Below are positions 25,958 through 34,320 of a stretch of DNA of 64,000 nucleotides, in pieces. The DNA is from Rhizobium sp. 16-449-1b. GTDB taxonomy: Bacteria > Pseudomonadota > Alphaproteobacteria > Rhizobiales > Rhizobiaceae. The stretch lies in the NCBI RefSeq assembly GCF_017741935.1, contig NZ_JAGHMH010000024.1, positions 62,001 to 126,000 on the forward strand, given 5' to 3'. Under the pieces are notes generated by a model that searched no databases, was not told the origin of the DNA, and saw nothing but the letters and a program-made list of their open reading frames with translations. The first letter of the stretch is position 1. Each line of letters opens with the position of its first letter. The position numbers and the translations under genes were made by a program.

Positions 25958-27160
25958 ATGCCTTCCTTCAAGACACTCGACGATCTTAACGACATTGCCG
26001 GAAAGCGCGTCCTCGTCCGCGTCGACCTCAACGTCCCGGTAAAGGACGGCAAGGTGACGGACGTGACCCGCATCGAGCGCGTCGCCCCGACCATCAAGGA
26101 ACTCTCCAAGAAGGGCGCCAAGGTTATCCTTCTCGCGCACTTCGGCCGCCCCAAGGATGGCCCCTCGCCGGACCTGTCGCTCACCCTGATCGCCCCCTCG
26201 GTTGAAGCCGTGCTCGATCATCCCGTGCAGACGGCAACCGACGTCATCGGCGAAGCAGCCGCCGGCGCCGTGGCCGCCATGAAGGATGGCGACATCCTGC
26301 TTCTCGAAAACACCCGCTTCCACAAGGGCGAGGAAAAGAACGACCCCGATTTCGTCAAGGCGCTGGTCGCCAATGGCGATATCTACGTCAACGACGCCTT
26401 CTCGGCGGCGCACCGCGCCCATGCCTCGACCGAAGGCCTTGCCCGCCATCTCCCCGCTTACGCCGGCCGCACCATGCAGGCTGAACTGGAAGCGCTGGAA
26501 AAGGGCCTCGGCCAGCCGGTCCGTCCCGTCGTTGCCATCGTCGGCGGCGCCAAGGTCTCGACCAAGATCGATCTCCTCATGAACCTCGTGAAGAAGGTCG
26601 ACGCCCTCGTTATCGGTGGCGGCATGGCCAACACCTTCATCGCCGCGCGCGGCACCAGCGTCGGCAAGTCGCTCTGCGAACATGATCTCGCCGACACCGC
26701 CCGCCAGATCATGATCGAAGCCGCCACCGCTGGCTGCGCGATCGTTCTGCCCGAAGACGGCGTCGTCGCCCGCGAGTTCAAGGCAGGTGCCGCCAATGAG
26801 ATCGTTGCCATCGACGCTATTCCCGATGACGCCATGATGCTCGACGTCGGCCCGAAGTCGGTCGAAGCCGTCAAGGCCTGGATCGAGCGCGCCAACACGC
26901 TGGTCTGGAACGGCCCGCTCGGCGCCTTCGAGATCGAACCCTTCGACAAGGCAACCGTCGCCGCCGCGCAATACGCGGCGGAGCGCACCAAGGCCGGCAA
27001 GCTCACCTCGGTCGCCGGTGGCGGCGACACGGTCTCGGCGTTGAACCACGCCGGCGTTGCCGATGACTTCACCTACGTCTCGACCGCAGGCGGTGCATTC
27101 CTGGAATGGATGGAAGGCAAGGTCCTTCCTGGTGTCGAGGTCCTCACCAAGACCAAGTAA
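25958..27160 (+). CDS. pgk: Phosphoglycerate kinase
   Basis: 400 residues. It makes ATP from 1,3-bisphosphoglycerate. The N-terminal domain has KRVLVRVDLNVPVKDGKVTD, LLAHFGRPKDG and LLENTRFHKGEEKND. The nucleotide domain has VAIVGGAKVSTKIDLL, VWNGPLGAFEIEPF and SVAGGGDTVSAL. All are standard and intact. The terminator downstream separates it from the aldolase gene. Confidence 0.97.
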   Translation: MPSFKTLDDLNDIAGKRVLVRVDLNVPVKDGKVTDVTRIERVAPTIKELSKKGAKVILLAHFGRPKDGPSPDLSLTLIAPSVEAVLDHPVQTATDVIGEAAAGAVAAMKDGDILLLENTRFHKGEEKNDPDFVKALVANGDIYVNDAFSAAHRAHASTEGLARHLPAYAGRTMQAELEALEKGLGQPVRPVVAIVGGAKVSTKIDLLMNLVKKVDALVIGGGMANTFIAARGTSVGKSLCEHDLADTARQIMIEAATAGCAIVLPEDGVVAREFKAGAANEIVAIDAIPDDAMMLDVGPKSVEAVKAWIERANTLVWNGPLGAFEIEPFDKATVAAAQYAAERTKAGKLTSVAGGGDTVSALNHAGVADDFTYVSTAGGAFLEWMEGKVLPGVEVLTKTK

Positions 27161-27199
27161 GTCAAACCGGGTTTTCGGCCTGTTTGGGCCATCTAATCC

Positions 27200-27236
27200 A
27201 AGACCGCGAGAGCCAGCGCTTTCGCGGTCTTTTCGT
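27200..27236 (+). terminator. Terminator of pgk
   Basis: A 10-bp perfect stem AAGACCGCGA/TCGCGGTCTT (27200-27209 with 27222-27231) runs into TTTTCG, 39 bases after the pgk stop. Confidence 0.85.
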
Positions 27237-27258
27237 TGGCGCTAAAATTACACTTAAC

Positions 27259-27293
27259 TTTCAAACGTTTGAAATGATTTCAATCGTTTCAAT
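27259..27293 (+). promoter_or_regulatory. LacI-type palindromic operator pair upstream of class I aldolase
   Basis: A perfect 16-base palindrome TTTCAAAC/GTTTGAAA (27259-27274) with a central CG is followed by a degenerate copy TTTCAATCGTTTCAAT (27278-27293), centre to centre 19 bases. Central-CG palindromes of this length are typical of LacI-family regulators. The pair lies 120 bases upstream of the aldolase ATG in A+T-rich DNA. The cognate regulator is not in the window. Confidence 0.65.
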
Positions 27294-27412
27294 AGCTTAC
27301 ACCAGGATTTTCCTTTTAAAATTCTTCTGATATCGCAGATTCGAGTGCCTATCGGCTTTGACATAGAGCAAAACCCGGACGCGATGCGCCGGTTTTACGG
27401 AAGGAGTGAAGT

Positions 27413-28309
27413 ATGGTGGACGCGAAGATGTTGGACAAGATCAGCTCGGCGCCGGGATTCATTGCAGCGCTGGACCAGAGCGGTGGTTCGACACCCGCAG
27501 CGTTGCGCCTCTACGGCATTGCCGACAGCGATTACCAGGGCGATGAGGAAATGTTCCGCCTGATGCACGCCATGCGCGTCCGCATCATGAGCGCGCCGGC
27601 CTTCACAGGCGACAAGATCATCGCCGCGATCCTCTTCGAGCGCACCATGGACGGCGACGTCGATGGCCAGCCGGTTCCCTCCTATCTCTGGGAAAAGCGC
27701 GGCGTCGTACCGCTTCTCAAGATCGACAAGGGCTTGGCCGCCGAGGAAAACGGCGTCCAGATCATGAAGCCGATGCCCGAACTGGAGACGCTCCTCGCGC
27801 GCGGCCGCGACAAGGGAATCTTCGGCACCAAGATGCGCTCGGTGATATCAAGCGCCGACAGGACCGGCATCGCAGCTGTCGTCAAGCAGCAGTTCGAAGT
27901 GGCACGCCAGATCATCGGCAGCGGCCTCGTTCCGATCGTCGAGCCTGAAGTTTCCATCAAGAGCCCGACGAAGCAGGAGGCCGAGGCCATCCTTCGCGAC
28001 GAGATCGCCAAGCAGCTCGACCTGCTGCCGGCGAGCGAAAAGGTGGTGCTGAAGCTGACGATCCCGACGGTTGCCGATTTCTACGCGCCTCTGGTCGACC
28101 ACAAGCAGGTCGTGCGCGTCGTCGCACTCTCCGGTGGCTACAGCCGCACCGACGCCTGCGAGAAGCTCAGCCACAACCATGGCATGATCGCCAGCTTCTC
28201 GCGCGCACTGACCGAGAACCTGCGCGTTTCGATGAGCGATGCGGAGTTCGACGCGAGCCTCGCTGAAACGATCAACGAGATCTACGACGCCAGCGTCAAC
28301 AAGGCCTGA
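27413..28309 (+). CDS. Fructose-bisphosphate aldolase, class I
   Basis: 298 residues. It shows LDQSGGSTPAALRLYG near residue 20, LFERTMDGDVDGQPV and IVEPEVSIKSPTKQEAEAIL, and VVLKLTIPTVADFY with the likely Schiff-base Lys. This is the bacterial class I aldolase family, metal-independent, not the class II Fba type. It converts fructose 1,6-bisphosphate into triose phosphates or the reverse. GGAAGGAG lies just upstream. It is preceded by palindromic operators and followed by its own terminator, so it is a single-gene unit. Confidence 0.92.
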   Translation: MVDAKMLDKISSAPGFIAALDQSGGSTPAALRLYGIADSDYQGDEEMFRLMHAMRVRIMSAPAFTGDKIIAAILFERTMDGDVDGQPVPSYLWEKRGVVPLLKIDKGLAAEENGVQIMKPMPELETLLARGRDKGIFGTKMRSVISSADRTGIAAVVKQQFEVARQIIGSGLVPIVEPEVSIKSPTKQEAEAILRDEIAKQLDLLPASEKVVLKLTIPTVADFYAPLVDHKQVVRVVALSGGYSRTDACEKLSHNHGMIASFSRALTENLRVSMSDAEFDASLAETINEIYDASVNKA

Positions 28310-28328
28310 TCCGCCCGCCTATCTCTAC

Positions 28329-28360
28329 AAACCGGCTGCCTCTGGCGGCCGGTTTTTTGT
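28329..28360 (+). terminator. Terminator of class I aldolase
   Basis: Stem AAACCGGC with GCCGGTTT, followed by a run of T. The terminator after rcdA (36767-36800) has the same arms. Confidence 0.85.
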
Positions 28361-28464
28361 TGCAACGCGTCGTCATCGGTCGATTGTCACGGCGACAAGA
28401 ATTCCCCTTCTGCCGAGCGGCGGCGATGGCTACTGATTGCGCTCCTGAACCATCGGAGCATGCA

Positions 28465-29382
28465 ATGACCGCCGTTTCCTTCACCACCGTTGATGTCTTC
28501 ACTTCCACGCGCTTCGAAGGCAACCCGCTGGCGGTCATGACGGATGCGCGCGGCTTGAGCGACGATCAGATGCAGAAGATCGCCGCCGAGTTCGGTTATT
28601 CGGAAGTGACCTTCGTTCTGCCGCCCGAGATCCCCGAAAATACCGCCCGCGTGCGCATCTTCACGCCGACCACGGAAGTGCCCTTCGCCGGCCACCCCAA
28701 TGTCGGCACCGCCTATGTGCTCGGCAACCTCGACGACATCTTCGGTCAACCGGTCGGCGACGTCATGCGCTTCGAGGAAAAGGCCGGCGTGGTCACCGTC
28801 GATGTACGCCGCGAACAGGGCCGCGTGACCTCGACCGCGATCCGCGCGCCGAAGCCGCTATCGACTGGCGACACCGTCGCTGCAGACACCATCGCCCGCT
28901 GCATCGCCATCGACAGCACGAAAGTCAGCACCCGCGTCCACCAGCCGCTGACGACATCAGTCGGCCTGAGCTTCGTCGTCGCCGAACTCGCCGATCTCGA
29001 CACGCTCGCCCGCGCCCGCCCCAACCTCGCATACTTCCAGGATGCAGCCGGCCCGACACTGGAAGGCAACCACGACTTCTCGCTCTTCATCTACGTCCGC
29101 TCGGCCGACAAACCCTGGCATATCCGCGCCCGCATGTTCGCCCCGCTCGACAACGTCCCGGAAGACCCCGCCACCGGCAGCGCCTCGGCAGCCCTCGGCG
29201 CCTACCTCGTCTCGCTCGAGCCGGAACCCGACATGACGGTCTCGCTGACCATCGAGCAGGGCGTCGAAATGGGCCGCCGCAGCCTCATCGGCATCGAGGT
29301 GACGAAGACCGGCGGCGTGGTCACCGACGTTGCGATCTCGGGCGCCTGCGTCGAGGTCATGCGCGGCGTGATCGACTGCTGA
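28465..29382 (+). CDS. PhzF-family isomerase/epimerase
   Basis: 305 residues of the diaminopimelate epimerase-like fold. Family landmarks are VDVFTSTRFEGNPLAVM, FGYSEVTFVLPP with the catalytic Glu near residue 47, VPFAGHPNVGTA and EDPATGSASAALGAYL. PhzF enzymes isomerise small acids; the substrate here is unknown. The ATG at 28465 has GGAGC upstream; frames starting before it are not homologous. It follows the aldolase terminator and precedes the fluoride riboswitch. Confidence 0.88.
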   Translation: MTAVSFTTVDVFTSTRFEGNPLAVMTDARGLSDDQMQKIAAEFGYSEVTFVLPPEIPENTARVRIFTPTTEVPFAGHPNVGTAYVLGNLDDIFGQPVGDVMRFEEKAGVVTVDVRREQGRVTSTAIRAPKPLSTGDTVAADTIARCIAIDSTKVSTRVHQPLTTSVGLSFVVAELADLDTLARARPNLAYFQDAAGPTLEGNHDFSLFIYVRSADKPWHIRARMFAPLDNVPEDPATGSASAALGAYLVSLEPEPDMTVSLTIEQGVEMGRRSLIGIEVTKTGGVVTDVAISGACVEVMRGVIDC

Positions 29383-29424
29383 TCACGACCCGCTTGAACA
29401 GGACGGATCCCCGCCCCCGCGCGC

Positions 29425-29454
29425 TTGACAGCAATCCGGCGCAAGCGATATCAA
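29425..29454 (+). promoter_or_regulatory. Sigma-70 promoter of the fluoride riboswitch transcript
   Basis: TTGACA at 29425-29430 is perfect. TATCAA at 29449-29454 gives an 18-base spacer. The predicted start, about 29461, falls right at the first base of the aptamer. Confidence 0.65.
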
Positions 29455-29462
29455 ACTGGCTA

Positions 29463-29532
29463 TCGGCAATGGATTCTGCCGAGGCCAGAAAAGGCTGAAC
29501 CGCTTCCCCGACGAAGCCGATGACTCCTACTT
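29463..29532 (+). promoter_or_regulatory. Fluoride riboswitch (crcB motif)
   Basis: The stretch 29465-29530 reads as the crcB RNA: the GGCAATGGATTCTGCC hairpin, then the AACCGCTTC/GAAGC stem with CCGACG-type loop, then GATGACTCCTAC, the nearly invariant 3' block that joins the pseudoknot around the fluoride ion. Downstream, GTAGAGTCAT (29554-29563) is complementary to ATGACTCCTAC apart from one bulged C. It could form the alternative structure of the expression platform. The gene it controls is a CLC-F-type fluoride exporter, the known target of this riboswitch class. Confidence 0.88.
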
Positions 29533-29626
29533 CATTTGCCATCGCGCGAAAGGGTAGAGTCATGTTCGAAATCTTCGTTCCATCACACATCGCCGGCGAT
29601 ACCGCCCATCATCAAGGGGCAGCACT

Positions 29627-30985
29627 ATGATCGCCTTCTCCGACGTTTTCGGCATTCGCCTGCGCCAGCTTCGCGACATCGGCAAGTGGATCGCCATCAT
29701 CGTTCCGATGGCGGTTGTCGTCGGTTCGCTCTGCGCATTCTTCCTCTGGGCGCTCGACCTTGCGACCAGGAGCCGCTTCGACCATCCCTGGCTGCTCTAC
29801 GGCCTGCCTGCCGCCGGCTTCCTCATGGTGCTGATCTACCAGACATTCGGAAAGTCCGCCGAGGGCGGCAACAACCTCATTGTTGACCAGATCCACGAAC
29901 CGGGCGCCGGCGTTCCCCTGCGCATGGCACCGCTCATCCTCGTCTCCACCATCGCCACCCATCTCTTCGGCGGCTCAGCCGGCCGCGAGGGCACGGCGGT
30001 GCAGCTTGGCGGCAGCATCGCCAGCGCCGTGGCGAAGCTCTTCCGCCTGTCGCCCGCCGACGTGAAAATCCTCCTCATGGGCGGCGTCGCGGCCGGCTTC
30101 GGCGCGGTATTCGGCACGCCGATCGCGGGCGCCATCTTCGCGCTCGAAGTGCTGACCATCGGCCGCATGCAGTATGAAGCTCTCATCCCCTGCCTGATGG
30201 CATCCGTCACCGGCGACTGGGCCTGCCATGCCTGGGGCATCGAGCACACGCATTACCACATCGCCTATCTCGCCGACGCGCCCGCCAATGTCTTCCACCT
30301 CGATGCGATCCTGCTCTCGAAGGTCGCCATCGCCGGCGTCATCTTCGGGCTCGCGGCGAAATCCTTCGCCGAGCTTTCCCACGCAGCCTCGGCACTCTTC
30401 AAGAAGCTCCTGCCCTACGCGCCGCTGCGCCCGGTTCTGGCCGGACTGATCATCATTGGCCTAGTCCATCTGCTGGGTACCCGCGCCTATCTGGGCCTGG
30501 GTGTCTGGTCGCCTGATCCAGCCGACCCGACGATCGCAGGCTTCTTCGCACCCGGCGCCGTCGATTACTGGAGCTGGCTCTGGAAGGCGCTCTTCACCAT
30601 CGTCACGCTCAGCGCCGGCTTCAAGGGCGGCGAGGTCACGCCACTGTTCTTCATCGGCGCCGCACTCGGCAATGCGCTGGCAGCCCTTTTCGACGCGCCG
30701 TCCGATCTCTTCGCCGGGCTCGGCTTCGTGGCGATCTTCGCTGGCGCCACCAACACGCCACTCGCCTGCATGATCATGGGCATCGAGCTCTTCGGCGCCA
30801 CCCACGCCGTCTACCTCGCCGTCGCCTGCTTTCTCGCCTATCTCTGCAGCGGCCATTCGAGCATCTATCTCGCCCAGCGCCTCGGCGTCCCGAAGCGCCG
30901 CGCCATGGGCTCCATCCCGTCGGGCGTTTCTCTCCGCCATATCAGGGAGCGGAAGGTGCCGGCTGTCGAAGGTGTCGAGAAGTGA
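29627..30985 (+). CDS. CLC-F-type fluoride/proton antiporter
   Basis: 452 residues with about 12 helices of the CLC fold. It carries EGGNNLIVDQIHEPGAGVPL in place of the chloride GSGIP site, and GGSAGREGTAVQLGG with the gating Glu. The GNN-type sequence is what marks the fluoride-selective CLC-F branch. No CBS domains are present, as expected for that branch. The fluoride riboswitch directly upstream supports F- export. AAGGGG lies 8 bases before the ATG. It is convergent with a second, different CLC gene. Confidence 0.88.
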   Translation: MIAFSDVFGIRLRQLRDIGKWIAIIVPMAVVVGSLCAFFLWALDLATRSRFDHPWLLYGLPAAGFLMVLIYQTFGKSAEGGNNLIVDQIHEPGAGVPLRMAPLILVSTIATHLFGGSAGREGTAVQLGGSIASAVAKLFRLSPADVKILLMGGVAAGFGAVFGTPIAGAIFALEVLTIGRMQYEALIPCLMASVTGDWACHAWGIEHTHYHIAYLADAPANVFHLDAILLSKVAIAGVIFGLAAKSFAELSHAASALFKKLLPYAPLRPVLAGLIIIGLVHLLGTRAYLGLGVWSPDPADPTIAGFFAPGAVDYWSWLWKALFTIVTLSAGFKGGEVTPLFFIGAALGNALAALFDAPSDLFAGLGFVAIFAGATNTPLACMIMGIELFGATHAVYLAVACFLAYLCSGHSSIYLAQRLGVPKRRAMGSIPSGVSLRHIRERKVPAVEGVEK

Positions 30986-30995
30986 CAGAATGAAA

Positions 30996-31023
30996 GCGCC
31001 CGCCACGAGACACGCGGCGGGCG
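30996..31023. terminator. Hairpin between the two convergent CLC genes
   Basis: Stem CGCCCGCC/GGCGGGCG (30997-31004 with 31016-31023) sits 12 bases after one stop and 18 before the other. The flanks have only weak T-tracts (ACTTGTTCT on plus, CTTTCATTC on minus). Confidence 0.5.
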
Positions 31024-31040
31024 ACTTGTTCTGCATTCGG

Positions 31041-32843
31041 TTAGGCGGCGCTTGAAAACAGGTAGGGCCGGCGCTCGGTCTCGCTCGTCTTGAAGGAATG
31101 CCGCAGATGCAGCAGATCCTTGCGTGCGATCAGCCCGACCAGCCGCTTCGTCTGCGGATCGATGACGGGGATGCGCCCTTCTCCCGAGTTCAGCATGATA
31201 TCCGTGACATGCCCGACCGTATCATCCGCAAGCGCATAGGCGATGTCGGCGTTCGACGTCGCGTCGACAATGCTGACATCATCTGCCACGCCCTCCTGAT
31301 GCCACCGCAGCACATCGGCGCGGGAGACCAGGCCGAGCAACACGCGCTGGTCATCGACGACGGGATAGACGCGATGCGTCTTCTCGGCCGTCTCGAAGAA
31401 GGCCTTCACCTCCCCCACCGTCTGCCGCGATGAAAGCACGTCGACATCGACGATCATGATGTCGCGGGCGCGCGTCAGCTCGAACGGATCGATACCGTAT
31501 TCGCGCGTGATGTGCTGGCCGCGCCGGGCGATCTTTTCCGTGAGGATCGAGCGCCGGAGCACAAGCACCGTCACCGCATAGGCGGACACCGTGGCGGCAA
31601 GCAGCGGCAGAAGCGCCGACAGGTCTCCGGTCAGTTCCACCGCGAAGAACGTCCCGGTCAGCGGCGCGCGCATCGTGCCGCCCATCATCGCGGCCATGCC
31701 GATCAGCGCCCAGAAGCCCTGATCGCCTGGCAGAAACAGCCCGGCCAGCCAGCCGATTGCACCGCCGAAGATGAGCAGCGGCGCAAGCACGCCGCCCGAC
31801 GTACCGGATGACAGCGCGATCAGCCAGATCGCCACCTTCACCGCGAGGATGGTGAGGACAGCAGCCGGAAGCACGTTGCTGTGCAGCAGATCCTCGATGA
31901 TATCGTAGCCGACGCCAAGCGCGCGCGGCTCGATCAGCCCGCCGAGCCCGATGAACAACCCGCCGATCGCTGGGCACCACATCCAGTGAACAGGCAGGGC
32001 CTCGAACAGGTCCTCAACCTTGTAGAGGAGCACGGTCAGAAGACCGGACGCGAAGCCGGTGAGAATGCCGAGCCCGGCGCAAAGCGCAATCCCCCACCAG
32101 GGCAGGCTCATGTCGAAATGCGCGGGAAACAGCGGACCGGCGCTGAACAGAAACGGCCTCCAGCAAGCCGACACGCAGGCAGCCACGGCAACCGGAATAA
32201 AGCTTCTCGGCTTCCATTCGAAGAGAAGCAGCTCAACCGCCAGGAGAAGTGCCGCGATCGGCGTGCCGAAGATCGCGGTCATGCCGGCGGCAGCCCCCGC
32301 GACCAGCAGCGACTTGCGCTCCGCCGAGCTCATCTCGAAGCATTGCGCGAAGAGCGAACCGATCGCGCCACCGGTCATGATGATCGGCCCTTCGGCGCCG
32401 AACGGACCACCGGTGCCAATCGAGATCGCCGATGACAGCGGCTTGAGCACCGCCACCTTCGGTGACATCCGGCTTCCGCCGATCAGGATGGCCTCGATGG
32501 CCTCAGGGATGCCGTGTCCCCTGATCTTCTCCGAGCCGAAGCGCGCCATCAGCCCGATGATCAACCCGCCGATGACAGGCACGACAAGCATCCACAGCGA
32601 CGGATGCGCATGCGCAAGGCTTTCGGCAACGAGGCTGAACTTTCCGAACCAGACGACATTCGAGACGAGCGAGATCAGGCTGACCAGCAGCCACGCCGCG
32701 AACGCGCCGCCGGTGCCGACGACAACGGCCATCGCGATCAGAGCCAGAACGCGCTTGTCGGTGGTGAAATCGCCCGCCGCGCGGCGCGGCAGCAGGGAGG
32801 CGGTATTGGGGGACGTATCGGGGGGAAGAGATTTTGGGGGCAT
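31041..32843 (-). CDS. CLC chloride channel/antiporter with tandem CBS domains
   Basis: 600 residues. The CLC core covers about 30-430: KIRGHGIPEAIEAIL corresponds to the GSGIP site, GGPFGAEGPIIMTGG holds the gating Glu, and GTSGGVLAPLLIFGG follows. A pair of CBS domains fills about 445-580 (ARDIMIVDVDVLSS and GHVTDIMLNSGEGRIPVID) and may sense nucleotides. GHGIP replaces the Ser by His, a common bacterial variant. The gene is divergent from a MarR regulator across a perfect palindrome, so MarR control is likely. It belongs to a different CLC branch from its neighbour. Confidence 0.9.
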   Translation of the reverse strand: MPPKSLPPDTSPNTASLLPRRAAGDFTTDKRVLALIAMAVVVGTGGAFAAWLLVSLISLVSNVVWFGKFSLVAESLAHAHPSLWMLVVPVIGGLIIGLMARFGSEKIRGHGIPEAIEAILIGGSRMSPKVAVLKPLSSAISIGTGGPFGAEGPIIMTGGAIGSLFAQCFEMSSAERKSLLVAGAAAGMTAIFGTPIAALLLAVELLLFEWKPRSFIPVAVAACVSACWRPFLFSAGPLFPAHFDMSLPWWGIALCAGLGILTGFASGLLTVLLYKVEDLFEALPVHWMWCPAIGGLFIGLGGLIEPRALGVGYDIIEDLLHSNVLPAAVLTILAVKVAIWLIALSSGTSGGVLAPLLIFGGAIGWLAGLFLPGDQGFWALIGMAAMMGGTMRAPLTGTFFAVELTGDLSALLPLLAATVSAYAVTVLVLRRSILTEKIARRGQHITREYGIDPFELTRARDIMIVDVDVLSSRQTVGEVKAFFETAEKTHRVYPVVDDQRVLLGLVSRADVLRWHQEGVADDVSIVDATSNADIAYALADDTVGHVTDIMLNSGEGRIPVIDPQTKRLVGLIARKDLLHLRHSFKTSETERRPYLFSSAA

Positions 32844-32879
32844 CGTCGATCCTGTCTGGTGTTTATCTGCGCACTCAAA

Positions 32880-32898
32880 TATATCGTATTACGATATA
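32880..32898. promoter_or_regulatory. Perfect palindromic operator between CLC and marR
   Basis: TATATCGTA-T-TACGATATA is a 19-base perfect inverted repeat, 37 bases upstream of the CLC start and 102 bases upstream of the MarR start. Its position in a divergent promoter suits autoregulation by the MarR protein. PadR-type regulators use similar ATCGTA/TACGAT sites, so another binder is possible. Confidence 0.65.
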
Positions 32899-32999
32899 AA
32901 TCAAGAGACCCACCTCTCGCGCCGCAGGCTTTGCGGATGGCGGCGATAACGGCTAGAGATCGCCCTGACTTTCATGGGCGTTGACGGAAGGATTTGGCG

Positions 33000-33443
33000 A
33001 TGCGGGACGATCTGTCGGAGGAGGATTACGAAGCGCTTGCGAACCTTCGCCACACGCTGCGCCGTTTCATGGATTTCAGCGCGTCAGCCGCGCTCGAAGC
33101 CGGCCTGCCGGCGCAGCAGCATCAGGCGCTGCTCGCCATCAAGGGGCACCGCGCCCCCGATCCGATGACCGTCGGCCTGCTTGCCGAACGGCTGATCATC
33201 GCGCCACATACCGCGACCGAACTGGTGGGCCGTCTCGAAGCCGCCGGCTACGTCAGCCGCCGCCCCGACCCCAACGACCGCCGCCGCCAGACTCTCATCC
33301 TGACGGACCAGGCCGAGGCCGTCCTCAAACAGCTGACGACCATCCACCTCAAGGAAATCCGCGAAATGGCGCCACGCCTGATCGGCATCCTCCAGAGCAT
33401 CCAGGAGGAAACGCCACTGCCGGATGATCCGTGGTCGGCGTGA
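33000..33443 (+). CDS. MarR-family transcriptional regulator
   Basis: 147 residues with a winged helix: PMTVGLLAERLIIAPHTATE (recognition helix) then VGRLEAAGYVSRRPDPNDRR (wing), a textbook MarR block. The N-terminal helices dimerise. GGAAGG 8 bases upstream fixes the ATG at 33000 rather than a TTG at 32994. It faces the CLC gene, and the shared palindrome suggests control of both. The signal could be a phenolic or other small molecule; unknown. Confidence 0.88.
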   Translation: MRDDLSEEDYEALANLRHTLRRFMDFSASAALEAGLPAQQHQALLAIKGHRAPDPMTVGLLAERLIIAPHTATELVGRLEAAGYVSRRPDPNDRRRQTLILTDQAEAVLKQLTTIHLKEIREMAPRLIGILQSIQEETPLPDDPWSA

Positions 33444-33470
33444 GGCCGCGACGAGGCTGCGGACAGCCCC

Positions 33471-33869
33471 TCAAGGCGCTCCGTTGATCTCGACGATATT
33501 CAAGTCAGGGTCGCGAAGATAAAGCTGCGGGAAGCCGGCGAGGCCGGTGCGGAAGATCAGCATGTGCTTGGGATCGCCTTCGGGCAAATCCCCGCTAAAG
33601 CCGAGCGCGGCAAGGCGCTCGAGAACGGCCTCGAAGTCATCGGTCCGAAACGCGAAGTGCCAGTCGTTGCGATCGATGACCGGCCGTTGCCGGAAGGTGC
33701 CCTCGGGATGCACGACGAGGTGGACCTGCAGACTGCCGCAGGCGAGCCATGCCCCGCCCACCGGAAAGTCCGGCCGAGGGATTTCGGAAAGACCAAAGAC
33801 ATCGCGGTAAAACGGAAGAGATTTATCCAGGTCATCAGTGATGATCGACACGTGATGCAGGGCAAGCAT
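33471..33869 (-). CDS. VOC-family (glyoxalase/bleomycin-resistance type) protein
   Basis: 132 residues, one vicinal-oxygen-chelate domain: LALHHVSIITDDLDKSLPFY, VIDRNDWHFAFRTDDFEAVL, FPQLYLRDPDLNIVEING. Likely metal ligands are His at 5-6, His in DWHFAF and Glu in NIVEIN. The function is not assigned. The start at 33869 follows GGGGGAGAGG. It is convergent with marR, 27 bases apart. Confidence 0.82.
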   Translation of the reverse strand: MLALHHVSIITDDLDKSLPFYRDVFGLSEIPRPDFPVGGAWLACGSLQVHLVVHPEGTFRQRPVIDRNDWHFAFRTDDFEAVLERLAALGFSGDLPEGDPKHMLIFRTGLAGFPQLYLRDPDLNIVEINGAP

Positions 33870-33980
33870 GTCCTCTCCCCCCAAGAAGCGTCCAAGCAAC
33901 CATCACAATAGCCGAAACAGCAGCCCGACACCATCTGAGGCCCCCCCTCCTGCGACGGGCGTCTCTACAGCCAATTGCGC

Positions 33981-34145
33981 TTAAACAAACAGATCCCGCC
34001 CAAGCAGCGCAACCGCCCAGATCGCGAAGGCAAACAGCGCGATCTTCCAGAAATCCGCACGCTTTCTGAGGCCCGGCAGACCCAGCGGCTTGATCAGGTG
34101 CACCACCATCGCAAGCATCAGGAGAAGCGCGATCAGCTTCGTCAT
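33981..34145 (-). CDS. Small two-span membrane protein, hypothetical
   Basis: 54 residues: MTKLIALLLMLAMVVHLIKP, then a basic loop GLPGLRKRADFW, then a second helix KIALFAFAIWAVALLGRDLF. The ATG at 34145 and stop at 33981 give clean codon bias. Short proteins of this type occur in Rhizobium upstream of MFS genes, but I cannot name the family. Confidence 0.6.
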   Translation of the reverse strand: MTKLIALLLMLAMVVHLIKPLGLPGLRKRADFWKIALFAFAIWAVALLGRDLFV

Positions 34146-34320
34146 GTCTTTATTTTTCCATATGTTCTTGATGTCACAGGACGGACATTATTTCGCGCGA
34201 CGACTGCCCATAAACATGCCGTAAAGGCATTCGGGGAGACAATCAACATTTCAAAGACTGGGCAGCATCGTGTGCTGCCATATGTCTTTGTGCATGTAAG
34301 CTGAGTTGCATGGGGGGCCA

